Below are positions 24,385 through 32,938 of a DNA stretch of 64,000 nucleotides, piece after piece. The position numbers were made by a program, and so were the translations under genes. The number at the start of each line of letters is the position of its first letter. Position 1 is the stretch's first letter. Below the pieces are notes generated by a model. That model saw nothing but the letters and a program-made list of their open reading frames with translations, did not search any database and was not told the origin of the DNA. This DNA comes from Polyangiaceae bacterium (lineage in GTDB: Bacteria; Myxococcota_A; Polyangia; Polyangiales; Polyangiaceae), in NCBI GenBank assembly GCA_947475525.1, contig CANJMI010000006.1:1-64000 (forward strand), in the 5' to 3' direction.

Positions 24385-25614
24385 ATGCCCGTCAACGTCG
24401 TCTTCCTCGAGCCCGCCTTTCCCTCGAACCAGCGCGAGTTCGTTCGCGCACTTCACGCCGTCGGCGCTCGCGTCATCGGCATCGGTGAGCGGCCGCTCGA
24501 GGCGCTCGGTGATGAGCTGCGCTCGCAGATGGTCCACTACGAGCGGGTGTCGAACGTCACCAGCACGGCTCAGGTCGAGCGGGTCGTCAAGGCGCTGCAG
24601 CGCAAGCTCCACATCCACCAACTGGAGTCGACGATCGAAGCGCACGTGATGTGCGCCGCCAAGGTCCGTGAATCGTGCGGGATCCCAGGTACGAGCGTCC
24701 GAACGACCTACCTCTGCCGCGACAAACCCGCCATGAAAGATGCGCTCCGCGCGGCGGGCGTCTCGTGCGCTCAATCGATAGGCTCAGCCGATCCAGCCGA
24801 GATCCGCGAGTTCGCGAGCCGGGTTGGCTTCCCGCTGATCCTCAAGCCGCGTGACGCGGCAGGCGCTTCCGGAACGATGAAGTGCAACGATGCGGCCGAG
24901 CTCGAGAGCGCGATGAGGTCGTTCGGCGTCATGGCGGGGCGCAGCGTCGCCATCGAGGAGTTCATCGAAGGGCACGAGGGCTTCTGGGACACGTTGACCG
25001 TCGGCGGCCGCGTCATCCACGAGTTCGTCAGCCACTACTACCCCAACGTGCTCGATGCGATGCGCCATCGCTGGATAAGTCCGCAGTTTATCGCAACGAA
25101 CCGCCTCGATGCGGTTTCCGGTTACGACGAGCTCAAGGTGATGGGCCGCAAGGTCCTCGGCGCGCTCGGCATCGAGTCGAGCCCGACGCACATGGAGTGG
25201 TTCGCCGGTCCGAAGGGTCTTAAATTCAGTGAAATCGGGTGTCGTCCGCCCGGGGTTCGCGCCTGGGATCTCTACGCGACGGGCAACGACGTCGACATCT
25301 ACCGCGAGTGGGCGATGACGATGGTGCACGGCCGCCCGAGCCAGGCGATGTCGCGCCGGCTGTCCGCGGGCATCGTCGCGCTGCGGCCGACTCAAGACGG
25401 TCGCATCGTCGGTTACCGCGGTCTCGGCGAGATCGAGCGTGCGTTCGGCCAATGGATCATCGACGTTCACTTGCCCTCACCCGGTACGGCAACGCAGCCG
25501 GTTGACGCGGGCTACATGGCGAACGCCTGGATTCGCATGAAGCATCCCGACTACGACGAGCTCCGCCGCATGCTCGACATTACGGGCCGCACCGTAAAGG
25601 TTCTCGCGCGCTGA
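24385..25614 (+). CDS. ATP-grasp ligase (paralogue C)
   Basis: A 409-residue paralogue of the ATP-grasp proteins at 20281 and 21631. An N-terminal Rossmann-like domain (VVFLEPAFPSNQREFVRALH) is followed by FPLILKPRDAAGASGTM and IEEFIEGHEGFWDTL in the ATP-binding lobe, and by SPTHMEWFAGPKG and FSEIGCRPPGVR at the metal site. The order of domains and the length match its paralogues. It probably forms an amide bond through an acyl-phosphate, with unknown partners. It opens the second half of the cluster: the S51-like gene follows after 11 bases. A palindrome plus -10-like box lies 14-34 bases upstream, so this sub-operon may be separately regulated. Confidence 0.88.
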   Translation: MPVNVVFLEPAFPSNQREFVRALHAVGARVIGIGERPLEALGDELRSQMVHYERVSNVTSTAQVERVVKALQRKLHIHQLESTIEAHVMCAAKVRESCGIPGTSVRTTYLCRDKPAMKDALRAAGVSCAQSIGSADPAEIREFASRVGFPLILKPRDAAGASGTMKCNDAAELESAMRSFGVMAGRSVAIEEFIEGHEGFWDTLTVGGRVIHEFVSHYYPNVLDAMRHRWISPQFIATNRLDAVSGYDELKVMGRKVLGALGIESSPTHMEWFAGPKGLKFSEIGCRPPGVRAWDLYATGNDVDIYREWAMTMVHGRPSQAMSRRLSAGIVALRPTQDGRIVGYRGLGEIERAFGQWIIDVHLPSPGTATQPVDAGYMANAWIRMKHPDYDELRRMLDITGRTVKVLAR

Positions 25615-25625
25615 GGAGTTCCGCA

Positions 25626-26642
25626 TTGGGTCCACCTCGCCGTCAATCCTCAAAGCCCGCACCTCGCGTGCGGCAGGCGTCGACCAACGACGACGCACGC
25701 CTCGGCCCGTGCGCGATCGCGGTCCTCGGCCAGCAGCGTTTCGTCCGCACCTTGTCGTCGGCTATCGCGGCGCTGGATGTCCGCGGCCGCTTCGCGCTCG
25801 TGACGGCGGGTTGGCAAGAGCGCGAAGGTGAAGACCAAGAGCTCACCGATTATCTCGGTGGAAACACCGTCAACCTCCGTCTGCATCGGCGCGCCGACGA
25901 ACTCTTTCAGAATGACCGGGAGCTCGCCGAGGCTCACCGCAAGAAGCAAGAACTCTTGCGCTACAAGCAGGACTTCTACCGCATTCGACTCGAGCACGAG
26001 CTCGCGGCAAACCACGTAATTCGTCTCCGTTCCGCGCCGAAAGAGGTCCTGGAACAAGAGGAGCAAGCGTCGGTCGTGGCCGTCCAACAGCTCGACGCGT
26101 ATCACTTGAAGCAGTGCGCCAAACTGCATGACGACTTCGAAAAAAAGCTCAAGCCGAGCGAGCGCCCCAGCGTACGGCGCCACATGGATGAGATCGCCGA
26201 ACTGCTCGAGGGTTCGAAGGCCATCGCGATCGCTGGAGGACACGTCGCGACGCTGATAAACCGCATGCGGCTCTTCGACCTCGCCGGCATCATGGGCACA
26301 CAAGCCGTCTTCGCGTGGTCCGGCGGAGCGATGGCGATAAGCGAGCGCGTTGTGCTCTTTCACGACAACACCCCGGAAGGCGCCGTTGCGGCCGAAATCC
26401 TCGACTTTGGCCTTGGCCTCTTGAAGGGCATCTTGGTTCTACCTCAGCCCGAACAACGCCTGCACCTCGACGACAAAGAGCGCGTTGGCGTGATGGCGCG
26501 CAGGTTCGCGCCGTCGAGGGTCCTCGCGTTTCCGGCGAGCTCGCACTTGACGTTGCGCGGAGATTCGATTCACAGCGCAGAAAACGTGTCCTCACTCGAT
26601 GTCGATGGCGTCTGTCGTCCGTTCACGGAGCAAGCGTCATGA
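25626..26642 (+). CDS. Peptidase S51-like protein (peptidase E / cyanophycinase fold) with an N-terminal helical extension
   Basis: A 338-residue protein starting at TTG 25626, which is preceded by GAGGAG at a good distance. Residues about 60-170 are charged and helical (ELAEAHRKKQELLRYKQDF), possibly coiled coil. From about residue 198 the sequence follows the S51/class I glutaminase-like fold: AIAIAGGHVATL (Gly204-His206), then VFAWSGGAMAIS with Ser232 at the nucleophile elbow, and RLHLDDKERV with His280 as a candidate catalytic His. Cyanophycinase and peptidase E use this fold to cut aspartyl peptides. The assignment is tentative because the motif around His280 differs from NPHY. Its stop overlaps the esterase start (ATGA). 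Confidence 0.65.
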   Translation: MGPPRRQSSKPAPRVRQASTNDDARLGPCAIAVLGQQRFVRTLSSAIAALDVRGRFALVTAGWQEREGEDQELTDYLGGNTVNLRLHRRADELFQNDRELAEAHRKKQELLRYKQDFYRIRLEHELAANHVIRLRSAPKEVLEQEEQASVVAVQQLDAYHLKQCAKLHDDFEKKLKPSERPSVRRHMDEIAELLEGSKAIAIAGGHVATLINRMRLFDLAGIMGTQAVFAWSGGAMAISERVVLFHDNTPEGAVAAEILDFGLGLLKGILVLPQPEQRLHLDDKERVGVMARRFAPSRVLAFPASSHLTLRGDSIHSAENVSSLDVDGVCRPFTEQAS

Positions 26643-27775
26643 CGCCTTCGATTGAAACGCTCCTCGCCGACCAACCGACGAACGAAAAGGTCGATGCCTG
26701 GATGAGCGGGCGCAAATTCCCGCTCGTCGAACAGACTGCCGCCACGTTCGTTTGGCGCGGCGAGGCCGAAGGCGTCAAGCTGCGGCACTTCATCTACGGC
26801 CTCGAAACAGCCCAGCCGCTCGCGCGCGTGCCCGATACGGATCTTTGGTGGCTGACCACCGAGGTCCCGCCGCGTTCACGCATCGAATACAAACTCGAGG
26901 TGATTCGGTCGCACGGCAGCGAGTGGGTACAAGATCCCCTGAACCCGCATCGTGCGCGCGACCCGTTCGGTGCGAACAGCGTGCTCCAGGGTGACGGCTA
27001 TCGCATGCCCGAGTGGGTCCTGCCCGATCCGAAAGCACGTCGCGGGGTACTCGAGCCGTTCTCGCTGCACAGTGCCGCGTTTGGTCAGCGACGCGGTGGT
27101 CACATCTACTTGCCGGCGCGCTTCCGGCCAACCCGGCAATACCCGCTTCTGGTGATGCACGACGGCGCGGATTACCTCAAGTACTCCGGCATGAAGTCCG
27201 TCTTCGACAACCTGCTCGAGCGCCTCGAGGTGCCCGACATCATCGTGGCCCTCGTGGATTCACCTGACAGGCTTGTCGAGTACGGCAACGACGAACGCCA
27301 CGCGCGTTACCTCACCGAGGAGCTCGTGCCGCACCTCGCGTCGCGCTTCCCACTGCTCGACCAACCGCGCGCTCGAGGGCTCATGGGCGCAAGCTTCGGT
27401 GGGGTCGCGTCGTTCTCGACCGCTATCCGCTACCCCGGCTTCTGGGGTCGCCTCTTGCTGCAGTCAGGGTCGTTCGCTTTTACCGACATCGGGCGGCGCA
27501 ACCATCGCGGTCCGGTGTTCGACCGCGTGGTTGAGTTCATCAACGAGTTTCGTAATGCGCCGAGGCCGGTGAGCGAACGCGTTTTTGTGAGCTGCGGCGT
27601 CTACGAGTCGCTTATCTATGAGAACCGTTCGCTCGTGCCGATCCTCGAGGGGACGGGCATGCAAGTGCGCTTCGTCGAAGCGCGCGACGGTCACAATTGG
27701 GAGAACTGGCGCGATCGTTCCCGCGAGGGGTTGTCGTGGTTGTTCCGCGGTCCGCAGATGATGGTTTACGAGTGA
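26639..27775 (+). CDS. Esterase (Fes/EstD-like alpha/beta hydrolase) with glycogen-binding-like N-terminal domain
   Basis: A 378-residue protein. Residues about 35-125 form an E-set domain related to CBM48 of glucan-branching enzymes: RIEYKLEVI, EWVQDPLNPHRARDPFGANS. The alpha/beta hydrolase domain follows with YPLLVMHDGADYL and the nucleophile Ser252 in LMGASFGGVAS; His352 in RDGHNWENW completes the likely triad. Enterochelin esterases and related bacterial esterases have this layout. The glucan-binding look of the N-terminus fits with glgA in the same cluster, so the substrate may be an ester on a sugar polymer; this is inference. ATG 26639 overlaps the previous stop; the longer frame from 26315 is not real. 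Confidence 0.85.
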   Translation: MTPSIETLLADQPTNEKVDAWMSGRKFPLVEQTAATFVWRGEAEGVKLRHFIYGLETAQPLARVPDTDLWWLTTEVPPRSRIEYKLEVIRSHGSEWVQDPLNPHRARDPFGANSVLQGDGYRMPEWVLPDPKARRGVLEPFSLHSAAFGQRRGGHIYLPARFRPTRQYPLLVMHDGADYLKYSGMKSVFDNLLERLEVPDIIVALVDSPDRLVEYGNDERHARYLTEELVPHLASRFPLLDQPRARGLMGASFGGVASFSTAIRYPGFWGRLLLQSGSFAFTDIGRRNHRGPVFDRVVEFINEFRNAPRPVSERVFVSCGVYESLIYENRSLVPILEGTGMQVRFVEARDGHNWENWRDRSREGLSWLFRGPQMMVYE

Positions 27776-27784
27776 GGTGTAGAA

Positions 27785-29035
27785 GTGGCCGATAAGGAAT
27801 TGGTTCGTTCGATTGGTCTCTCGCTGGGCGCCGACCTGTGTTGGCCGCTCTGTTACGAGCACATGATGCGTCGCCTGGATTTGCGGATCCCGAGCCCAGA
27901 GGGGACGATCCGCTTCGACGTCGAGCGCGTGTTCATCGAGCCTTTCGATCTCGAGCGAGACTGCAAGTACGACGTCGTGATCGACCGCCTGACCCACTGG
28001 TACCACACCAGTCGGGAGTGGATTAAAAAGGCGATCATCATGAACGACCTCTACGTGTTCAACAACCCGTGGTCGCTCCAGTCGATGGAGAAGCACACGT
28101 CTTACTGCGCGATGATGCGCCTCGGGATGCCTATCCCGAAGACGTGGCTCGTTCCGCCGAAAGCGTACACGGAGGCGAACCCCGACGTTCACCCGACCTT
28201 GAGCCGCTACGCGAAACTCTTCGATCTCGGCAAGCTCGGCGAGCGCGTCGGCTATCCGAACTTCGTCAAGCCCTACGACGGTGGCGGCTGGCGCTCGGTT
28301 GTCCGGTGCGCGGACGAGCAAGCGCTCCGCGATGCCTACGAAAAATCAGGGACCGACGTGATGCACGTCCAGGCGGGCGTGGCTCCCTTCGACCGATTCG
28401 TCCGCACGATCGGTTTTGGCCCGCAGACGCACCACGTTCTCTACGACCCCGAGGCGCCGCTTCACGACCGCTACACGATGGATCAGAACTTCATCTCTAC
28501 GGCCGAAGAGGACCACCTGCGCAAGACCACGTTGACCATCAACGCGTTCTTTGGCTGGGAGTTCAACAGCTGCGAGTCGCTCCGCAAAGAGGGCGTCTGG
28601 TACCCGATCGATTTTGCGAACCCGTGTCCGGATTCGCAGGTAACGAGCCTGCACTACCACTTTCCATGGCTCGTCACGTCCTACCTTCGCTGGAGCATTT
28701 TCTGCGCGGCGACGAAACGCAAGATGCGCCAGACCCTCGACTGGACGCCTTTCTACGAGATCGCCGACAGCGGCGCGAGCTTCGAGGAGCGCCTCGACGG
28801 TTACGCCGCGATCGCTGAAGACCGCTTCGAGTCCGCCCGCTTCGAGGAGTTCTGTAGCAAACACCTCTCTCACCTCGATGAGGTCGCGTGGGAATTTTTC
28901 GCGAGTGGCGACGCGAAGGATGCCGTCCGCAAGAAGGTGACTGTGCTCTTCCCAGCGCACGAAATTGAGCAATTTACCGAGCTCTTCTGGGGACGCATCC
29001 AGAAGTGGCGCGCCGACTCTGCCTCCACGAAATGA
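27785..29035 (+). CDS. ATP-grasp protein of a different lineage (D), RimK-like
   Basis: A 416-residue protein with GTG start, 9 bases after the esterase stop. It is not closely related to the three other ATP-grasp proteins here. It has MNDLYVFNNPWSLQSMEKHTSYCAM (shown partly), typical of RimK/glutathione-synthetase-like enzymes that place a substrate-contact loop before the ATP lobe, and YPNFVKPYDGGGWRSVVRC as the ATP-binding Lys/Gly loop. WYPIDFANPCPDSQVTSLHYHFPW is likely the metal-binding region (D-x-x-N-P). The C-terminal 100 residues are helical. It overlaps the next gene (ATGA). A fourth ligase in one operon suggests a product assembled in several ATP-driven steps. Confidence 0.8.
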   Translation: MADKELVRSIGLSLGADLCWPLCYEHMMRRLDLRIPSPEGTIRFDVERVFIEPFDLERDCKYDVVIDRLTHWYHTSREWIKKAIIMNDLYVFNNPWSLQSMEKHTSYCAMMRLGMPIPKTWLVPPKAYTEANPDVHPTLSRYAKLFDLGKLGERVGYPNFVKPYDGGGWRSVVRCADEQALRDAYEKSGTDVMHVQAGVAPFDRFVRTIGFGPQTHHVLYDPEAPLHDRYTMDQNFISTAEEDHLRKTTLTINAFFGWEFNSCESLRKEGVWYPIDFANPCPDSQVTSLHYHFPWLVTSYLRWSIFCAATKRKMRQTLDWTPFYEIADSGASFEERLDGYAAIAEDRFESARFEEFCSKHLSHLDEVAWEFFASGDAKDAVRKKVTVLFPAHEIEQFTELFWGRIQKWRADSASTK

Positions 29036-29781
29036 GCTCTGCCATGCACGTATCGACCCGTTGGTATTCCGAACGCGTTCGCCGCGAGGTGACGCTCAAC
29101 CGCTGGGGCCATGATGGCCAACCGGTGCTGATCTTTCCGACCGCAGGCGGTGACGCGGGGGAGATCGAGCGCTTCCACGTGATCCGCGTGCTGAAGGACC
29201 TCATCGATGCGGGGCGCATCAGGGTCTACTCCTGCGACAGCGTAGGCGGGCAGGTGTGGTTCACCAAAGAGGGCTCGCCCGAGTACCGGATGTGGATGCA
29301 GCACCAGTTCCACCAGTACGTAAAGCACGAGCTTGCGCCGGCGATTCGTCGCGACTGCAAAGACGATGACGTCACGATCTGGGCGAGCGGCGCATCGATT
29401 GGCGCGTTTCACTCGGTTGCCGCGGTCTGTCGCTTCCCGGATATTTTCAGCCGTGCCCTGGCGATGAGCGGCACGTTCAACATCCTCCGGTTCATCGAGA
29501 CCGATTTTAAGTACACCGAGGAGTACTTCGTCTCATCGCCGCTGCAGTTCGTGCCGACCTTGAGTGGACCCCACCTCGAGAAGCTTCGCGAGCGGTTCAT
29601 CCTCTTCGCGACGGGCGAAGGGCGCGCCGAAAATATCGGTGAGAGCTGGGCGATGGCGAAGTTGCTCGGGCAAAAGCGCATCCCGAACCGGGTCGACTCG
29701 TGGGGCCCGGATTGGCACCACGACTGGCCGACCTGGCGGAACATGTTGCCGAAGTACCTCGGCGAGTGGACCGAGAAATAG
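29032..29781 (+). CDS. Alpha/beta hydrolase, putative esterase
   Basis: A 249-residue hydrolase. The nucleophile elbow is WASGASIGAFHS with Ser122; C-terminal DSWGPDWHHDWPTW supplies candidate catalytic His229/His230. The N-terminal GHDGQPVLIFPTAGGD resembles the oxyanion-loop region of esterase-D-like enzymes. It has no signal peptide, so it is cytoplasmic like the rest of the cluster. The start ATG 29032 overlaps the ATP-grasp D stop by ATGA; another ATG at 29044 is possible. It is the last gene of the operon, and a second esterase in the same cluster suggests hydrolysis of an ester intermediate or turnover of the product. Confidence 0.82.
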   Translation: MSSAMHVSTRWYSERVRREVTLNRWGHDGQPVLIFPTAGGDAGEIERFHVIRVLKDLIDAGRIRVYSCDSVGGQVWFTKEGSPEYRMWMQHQFHQYVKHELAPAIRRDCKDDDVTIWASGASIGAFHSVAAVCRFPDIFSRALAMSGTFNILRFIETDFKYTEEYFVSSPLQFVPTLSGPHLEKLRERFILFATGEGRAENIGESWAMAKLLGQKRIPNRVDSWGPDWHHDWPTWRNMLPKYLGEWTEK

Positions 29782-29810
29782 AGGGGGTCGTCGGCTCTAC
29801 GGCGGGGTCG

Positions 29811-31700
29811 TCAGGGCGGGTAGCTGACGAGGAAGACGTCCGTATTGCCGGCGCTCGTCGCGGTGCCGGTGCCGAAGTCGGCCTTGCCCGTGAAAAATCC
29901 CCCGGCGTGAACGTCGCCTTGTGGTCCGATGCCGACCGCGGTGGCCTGCTGGTAAAAGCTTGGATCGCCGTGCGCGCGTGCCCAATGACCTGCGAGCATG
30001 GGGTCGAGTTTCGCGACCAGGACGTCGCGGCCTCCTTGGCTTGTGAGGGCGCCCGTCCCGAACTCGAGCGTGCCGGTCGTGAAGCCACCTAAGGCGACGT
30101 ACCCGTTCGCGTCGCGCGCGAGGGCATGTGCGGACTCGTCCCCGCTACCGCCGAAGCGGCGACTTTGGAGATGGGCGCTCTTCGCGTCGAGCTCGACTAC
30201 GAAGAGGTCCAGGCCGCCGGCGCTCGTCAACACGCCACCACCGAAATCGATCGCGTTTTCGAACTCGCCCGCGAGGAGCGGTCCGCCTGCTGCGCCAAGT
30301 GCGGCCGCGCGGCCGGCGTCGCTGCCGGTTCCGCCGAAGCGAGCCGCGTAGGTCGCGGCGCCCGTGCTGCCGTCGAAACGTGCCACGAGCACGTCGGTGC
30401 TGCCCGCGCTCGCGAGGTTTTTCCCGGCAAGACTGAACGCGCCCGAAAAATCACCGACAACGTGCACGCGCCCCTGAAGGTCGACCACGACGGCGCGACC
30501 GATCTCGTAATCGGTGCCGCCGAAACGTGTGCCCCACAAGGCTGCTCCGGTTGCGCCATCGAGCTTCGCGACGAAGGCGTCTTGCGCGCCGATAGCGGTG
30601 ATGTTGCCGTTGAACGTCATGGTTCCGGCGAAGGCTCCGGTCAGCACGGGATTGCCGCTCCCGTCGACGGTGATGCCAAGCGCGTTTTGATCGTCGGTGA
30701 CGTTGCCGAATCGCGCGGCCCATAAGGGTAGACCATCGGCGGCTGCGAGCTTGGCGACGAACGTGTCCGAGCCCCCGACGCTGGTGAGGGTCGTTGCGCC
30801 GAACGCGATCGTGCTGCGGAAGTACCCGGTGACGAGCGCGTTGCCCGCGGCGTCGACGGCGACCCCCAGTGCGGCCTGATTGTCGGTGGGGTCGCCGAAG
30901 CCATAGCCCCACAGAGCCTTGCCCGTCGAGTCGAGCTTCACGACGAACACATCGACGCCGCCCGTGCTCGTCAGCGTCACGCCGCCGAGGGAGAAGCTGC
31001 CTTCGAACTCGCCTGCGACGATGATGTTGCCCGTCGCGTCGACGGACATCGCATGGATGAACTGGCCTGCCGCATCACCACCGGTGACGGCCCAGCTCGT
31101 CGCGCAGAGGGGGTTTTTGCCATCGCAATCTTCATCGACGGGTGTGGTGCACGACTCGATGCCCGGGAGGATTTGCCCCGTGCACTCGCCCCACGCCGAG
31201 CCGTCGTCGCTGCACATGCGCACGCCCGGGATGCACGCTCCGATGTTCTCGGTCTTCGGGTCGCCTTCGTAGCAGTACGCGGAGGACTTCGGCTTGCACG
31301 CGCAGCCTTCTCCAGCTTCGTTCGTCTTGCCGTCGCAGTCATCGTCGAGGGGGGAGAGGCAGCTCTCGGGCGCCGGGAGCACTTGTCCAGCGCAGCCCAT
31401 CCAGCCCCGGCCGTCGTCGAGGCACGCATCGGTGCCGCCGTGGCAAGCTCCGACGTCTTTGGTGCCAGGGGGACCTTCGTAGCAGGCGCGCGTCGCGTTC
31501 GGTTCGCAGCCCATCGTTGGCGCGCCACCATCACCCGCGCCGCCATTGCCCGCACTTCCCGTCCCGACGTGGCTTCCGCCAACGCCGCCGCCGGTCGCGG
31601 TCGCCGACCCGCTTGAATGCGTAGCTCCCGCCGAACAGGCCACCACGGCCGCCCCGAGGCTGAGCGCGAGCAGCGTCGTACGAGCGCGCTCGCGGTTCAC
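29811..31700 (-). CDS. Lipoprotein with metal-binding motifs and SBBP-like beta-propeller repeats
   Basis: A 629-residue lipoprotein, GTG start at 31700 overlapping the stop of the VWA gene upstream (GTGA). Lipobox VVAC is followed by a Gly/Ser linker and two copies of the Cys-rich metal-binding motif (PLDDDCDGKTNE, PVDEDCDGKN) in residues about 95-205. The rest is a run of about 45-60-residue repeats with GGVDVFVVKLDSTGKALW and GGSDTFVAKLAAADG, the SBBP (seven-bladed beta-propeller) signature. It is the third gene of a minus-strand lipoprotein operon and is predicted to be surface exposed. Its role is unknown; the repeats suggest binding to a ligand or partner protein. Confidence 0.9.
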   Translation of the reverse strand: MNRERARTTLLALSLGAAVVACSAGATHSSGSATATGGGVGGSHVGTGSAGNGGAGDGGAPTMGCEPNATRACYEGPPGTKDVGACHGGTDACLDDGRGWMGCAGQVLPAPESCLSPLDDDCDGKTNEAGEGCACKPKSSAYCYEGDPKTENIGACIPGVRMCSDDGSAWGECTGQILPGIESCTTPVDEDCDGKNPLCATSWAVTGGDAAGQFIHAMSVDATGNIIVAGEFEGSFSLGGVTLTSTGGVDVFVVKLDSTGKALWGYGFGDPTDNQAALGVAVDAAGNALVTGYFRSTIAFGATTLTSVGGSDTFVAKLAAADGLPLWAARFGNVTDDQNALGITVDGSGNPVLTGAFAGTMTFNGNITAIGAQDAFVAKLDGATGAALWGTRFGGTDYEIGRAVVVDLQGRVHVVGDFSGAFSLAGKNLASAGSTDVLVARFDGSTGAATYAARFGGTGSDAGRAAALGAAGGPLLAGEFENAIDFGGGVLTSAGGLDLFVVELDAKSAHLQSRRFGGSGDESAHALARDANGYVALGGFTTGTLEFGTGALTSQGGRDVLVAKLDPMLAGHWARAHGDPSFYQQATAVGIGPQGDVHAGGFFTGKADFGTGTATSAGNTDVFLVSYPP

Positions 31701-32938
31701 TGCGCCACCTGGGTTGTGCATCCAAACTCGAGCGTGAGCGCACCCGTGGGGTCTGTTTTGACGAGCTCGCAGGCGACGCCGCAAAGAATGACCTTCGACT
31801 TGTCGGCGTTGTATTGCCAGCCGTTGGCGTTGGCGCAGGCCTTCGCGTCCTGGAAAAGCTCGATGTGATTGCCCATGGACGAGTCGAACGAGACGTTGAC
31901 CTTTTCGTAGTCGATGGTCTCGCCTCCTGCGTTCGGAAGCTCGAGTTCACAGCTCAGCGCCGTCCCGCTGATTTTTTCGAGCGCCGCGGTAAGCTCGGTT
32001 GCAAAATCGAGGTTCGGATCCGTCATGTCGAAGTGGCAGTCACCGACATTCGCGGGTGCCGCACCGTGGTTGCACTGAGGATCGAGGGGCGTTCCGCCGG
32101 CCCACGCGATGCGCGACAAAAATGAGCGAGCGGGATCGCTCCCCGGAGCACCGATGACGAACGTGCGAATGTTCACGGAGAGCGCGAGCGGCACCGTCTT
32201 GGTGACGAGCGTTTCCTCGAGGTTTTTAGCGCACGTTTCGGCGCCGTCGGTGAGCAAGATGACGAACGTGTTGCCGGGTAGCTTCAAGTCCTCGTGGAGA
32301 TGCTTGTAGCCGAGCGTGACGGCACCGACGATCGGGGTCGCGCCTTTCGGTATCACGCCATCGATGCTGGAGCCGATGACGCTCCGCTGCGCGGCGGACA
32401 GTGGCCCGAGCGGAACGGCAGGGCTCGAGGCCACGCCGCAGGCATCATCGGAATTGAAGTAGCTGATGCCGACGTTCGTCGTCGTGGGCATTTTGGCGAC
32501 GGCTTTTTTCAGTGCGTCGACCACGATGTGCCAGCGTGATGGTTTCGTTGGATCTTTCGGCACCGGGTTCAGCTCGCACGCGCTGCTCGACTGAAGCGGC
32601 GGGGGATTGCAGTTCATGCTGCCGCTCCTGTCGATGACGAACAGAATGTTGGTCGGCTCGAGCGTGCCTTCGATGACGTTCTTCGCGCAGGCTTCGGTGC
32701 CGCCTGAGCCGCCGCTTCCCGAACTCTGGAAAATCCCGGTACCCGTTGTTCCGCCCGTTCCGCCCGTTCCCGTCGAGGAGTTCGCGTTCGTCGTGGTGGC
32801 CGTCGTGAGCTCGCTTGCGCGGTTTGCGCTGCAGGCGATGCCGAGACCGAGGACGAGACTGGCCAAGGTCCTCGATGAGGCGCCGCCGGACGAGCCGAAG
32901 AAACCGGCAGAGATCAGTCGCAGTTTTCGCACGTTCAT
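31697..32938 (-). CDS. Lipoprotein with von Willebrand factor A domain
   Basis: About 413 residues. The signal peptide ends at a lipobox LGIAC and a Thr/Asn/Ser/Gly linker follows. The VWA domain starts near residue 93 with NILFVIDRSGSMNCNPP, an intact MIDAS (D-x-S-x-S), and includes FVILLTDGAETC. The C-terminal 120 residues contain several Cys (CHFDMTDPNLDF, CSANRAS-like spacing upstream). VWA domains bind protein ligands through a divalent metal. ATG 32938 overlaps the upstream VWA gene stop (ATGA); a GTG at 32950 in the same frame is an alternative. It is the middle gene of the operon. Confidence 0.9.
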   Translation of the reverse strand: MNVRKLRLISAGFFGSSGGASSRTLASLVLGLGIACSANRASELTTATTTNANSSTGTGGTGGTTGTGIFQSSGSGGSGGTEACAKNVIEGTLEPTNILFVIDRSGSMNCNPPPLQSSSACELNPVPKDPTKPSRWHIVVDALKKAVAKMPTTTNVGISYFNSDDACGVASSPAVPLGPLSAAQRSVIGSSIDGVIPKGATPIVGAVTLGYKHLHEDLKLPGNTFVILLTDGAETCAKNLEETLVTKTVPLALSVNIRTFVIGAPGSDPARSFLSRIAWAGGTPLDPQCNHGAAPANVGDCHFDMTDPNLDFATELTAALEKISGTALSCELELPNAGGETIDYEKVNVSFDSSMGNHIELFQDAKACANANGWQYNADKSKVILCGVACELVKTDPTGALTLEFGCTTQVAQ

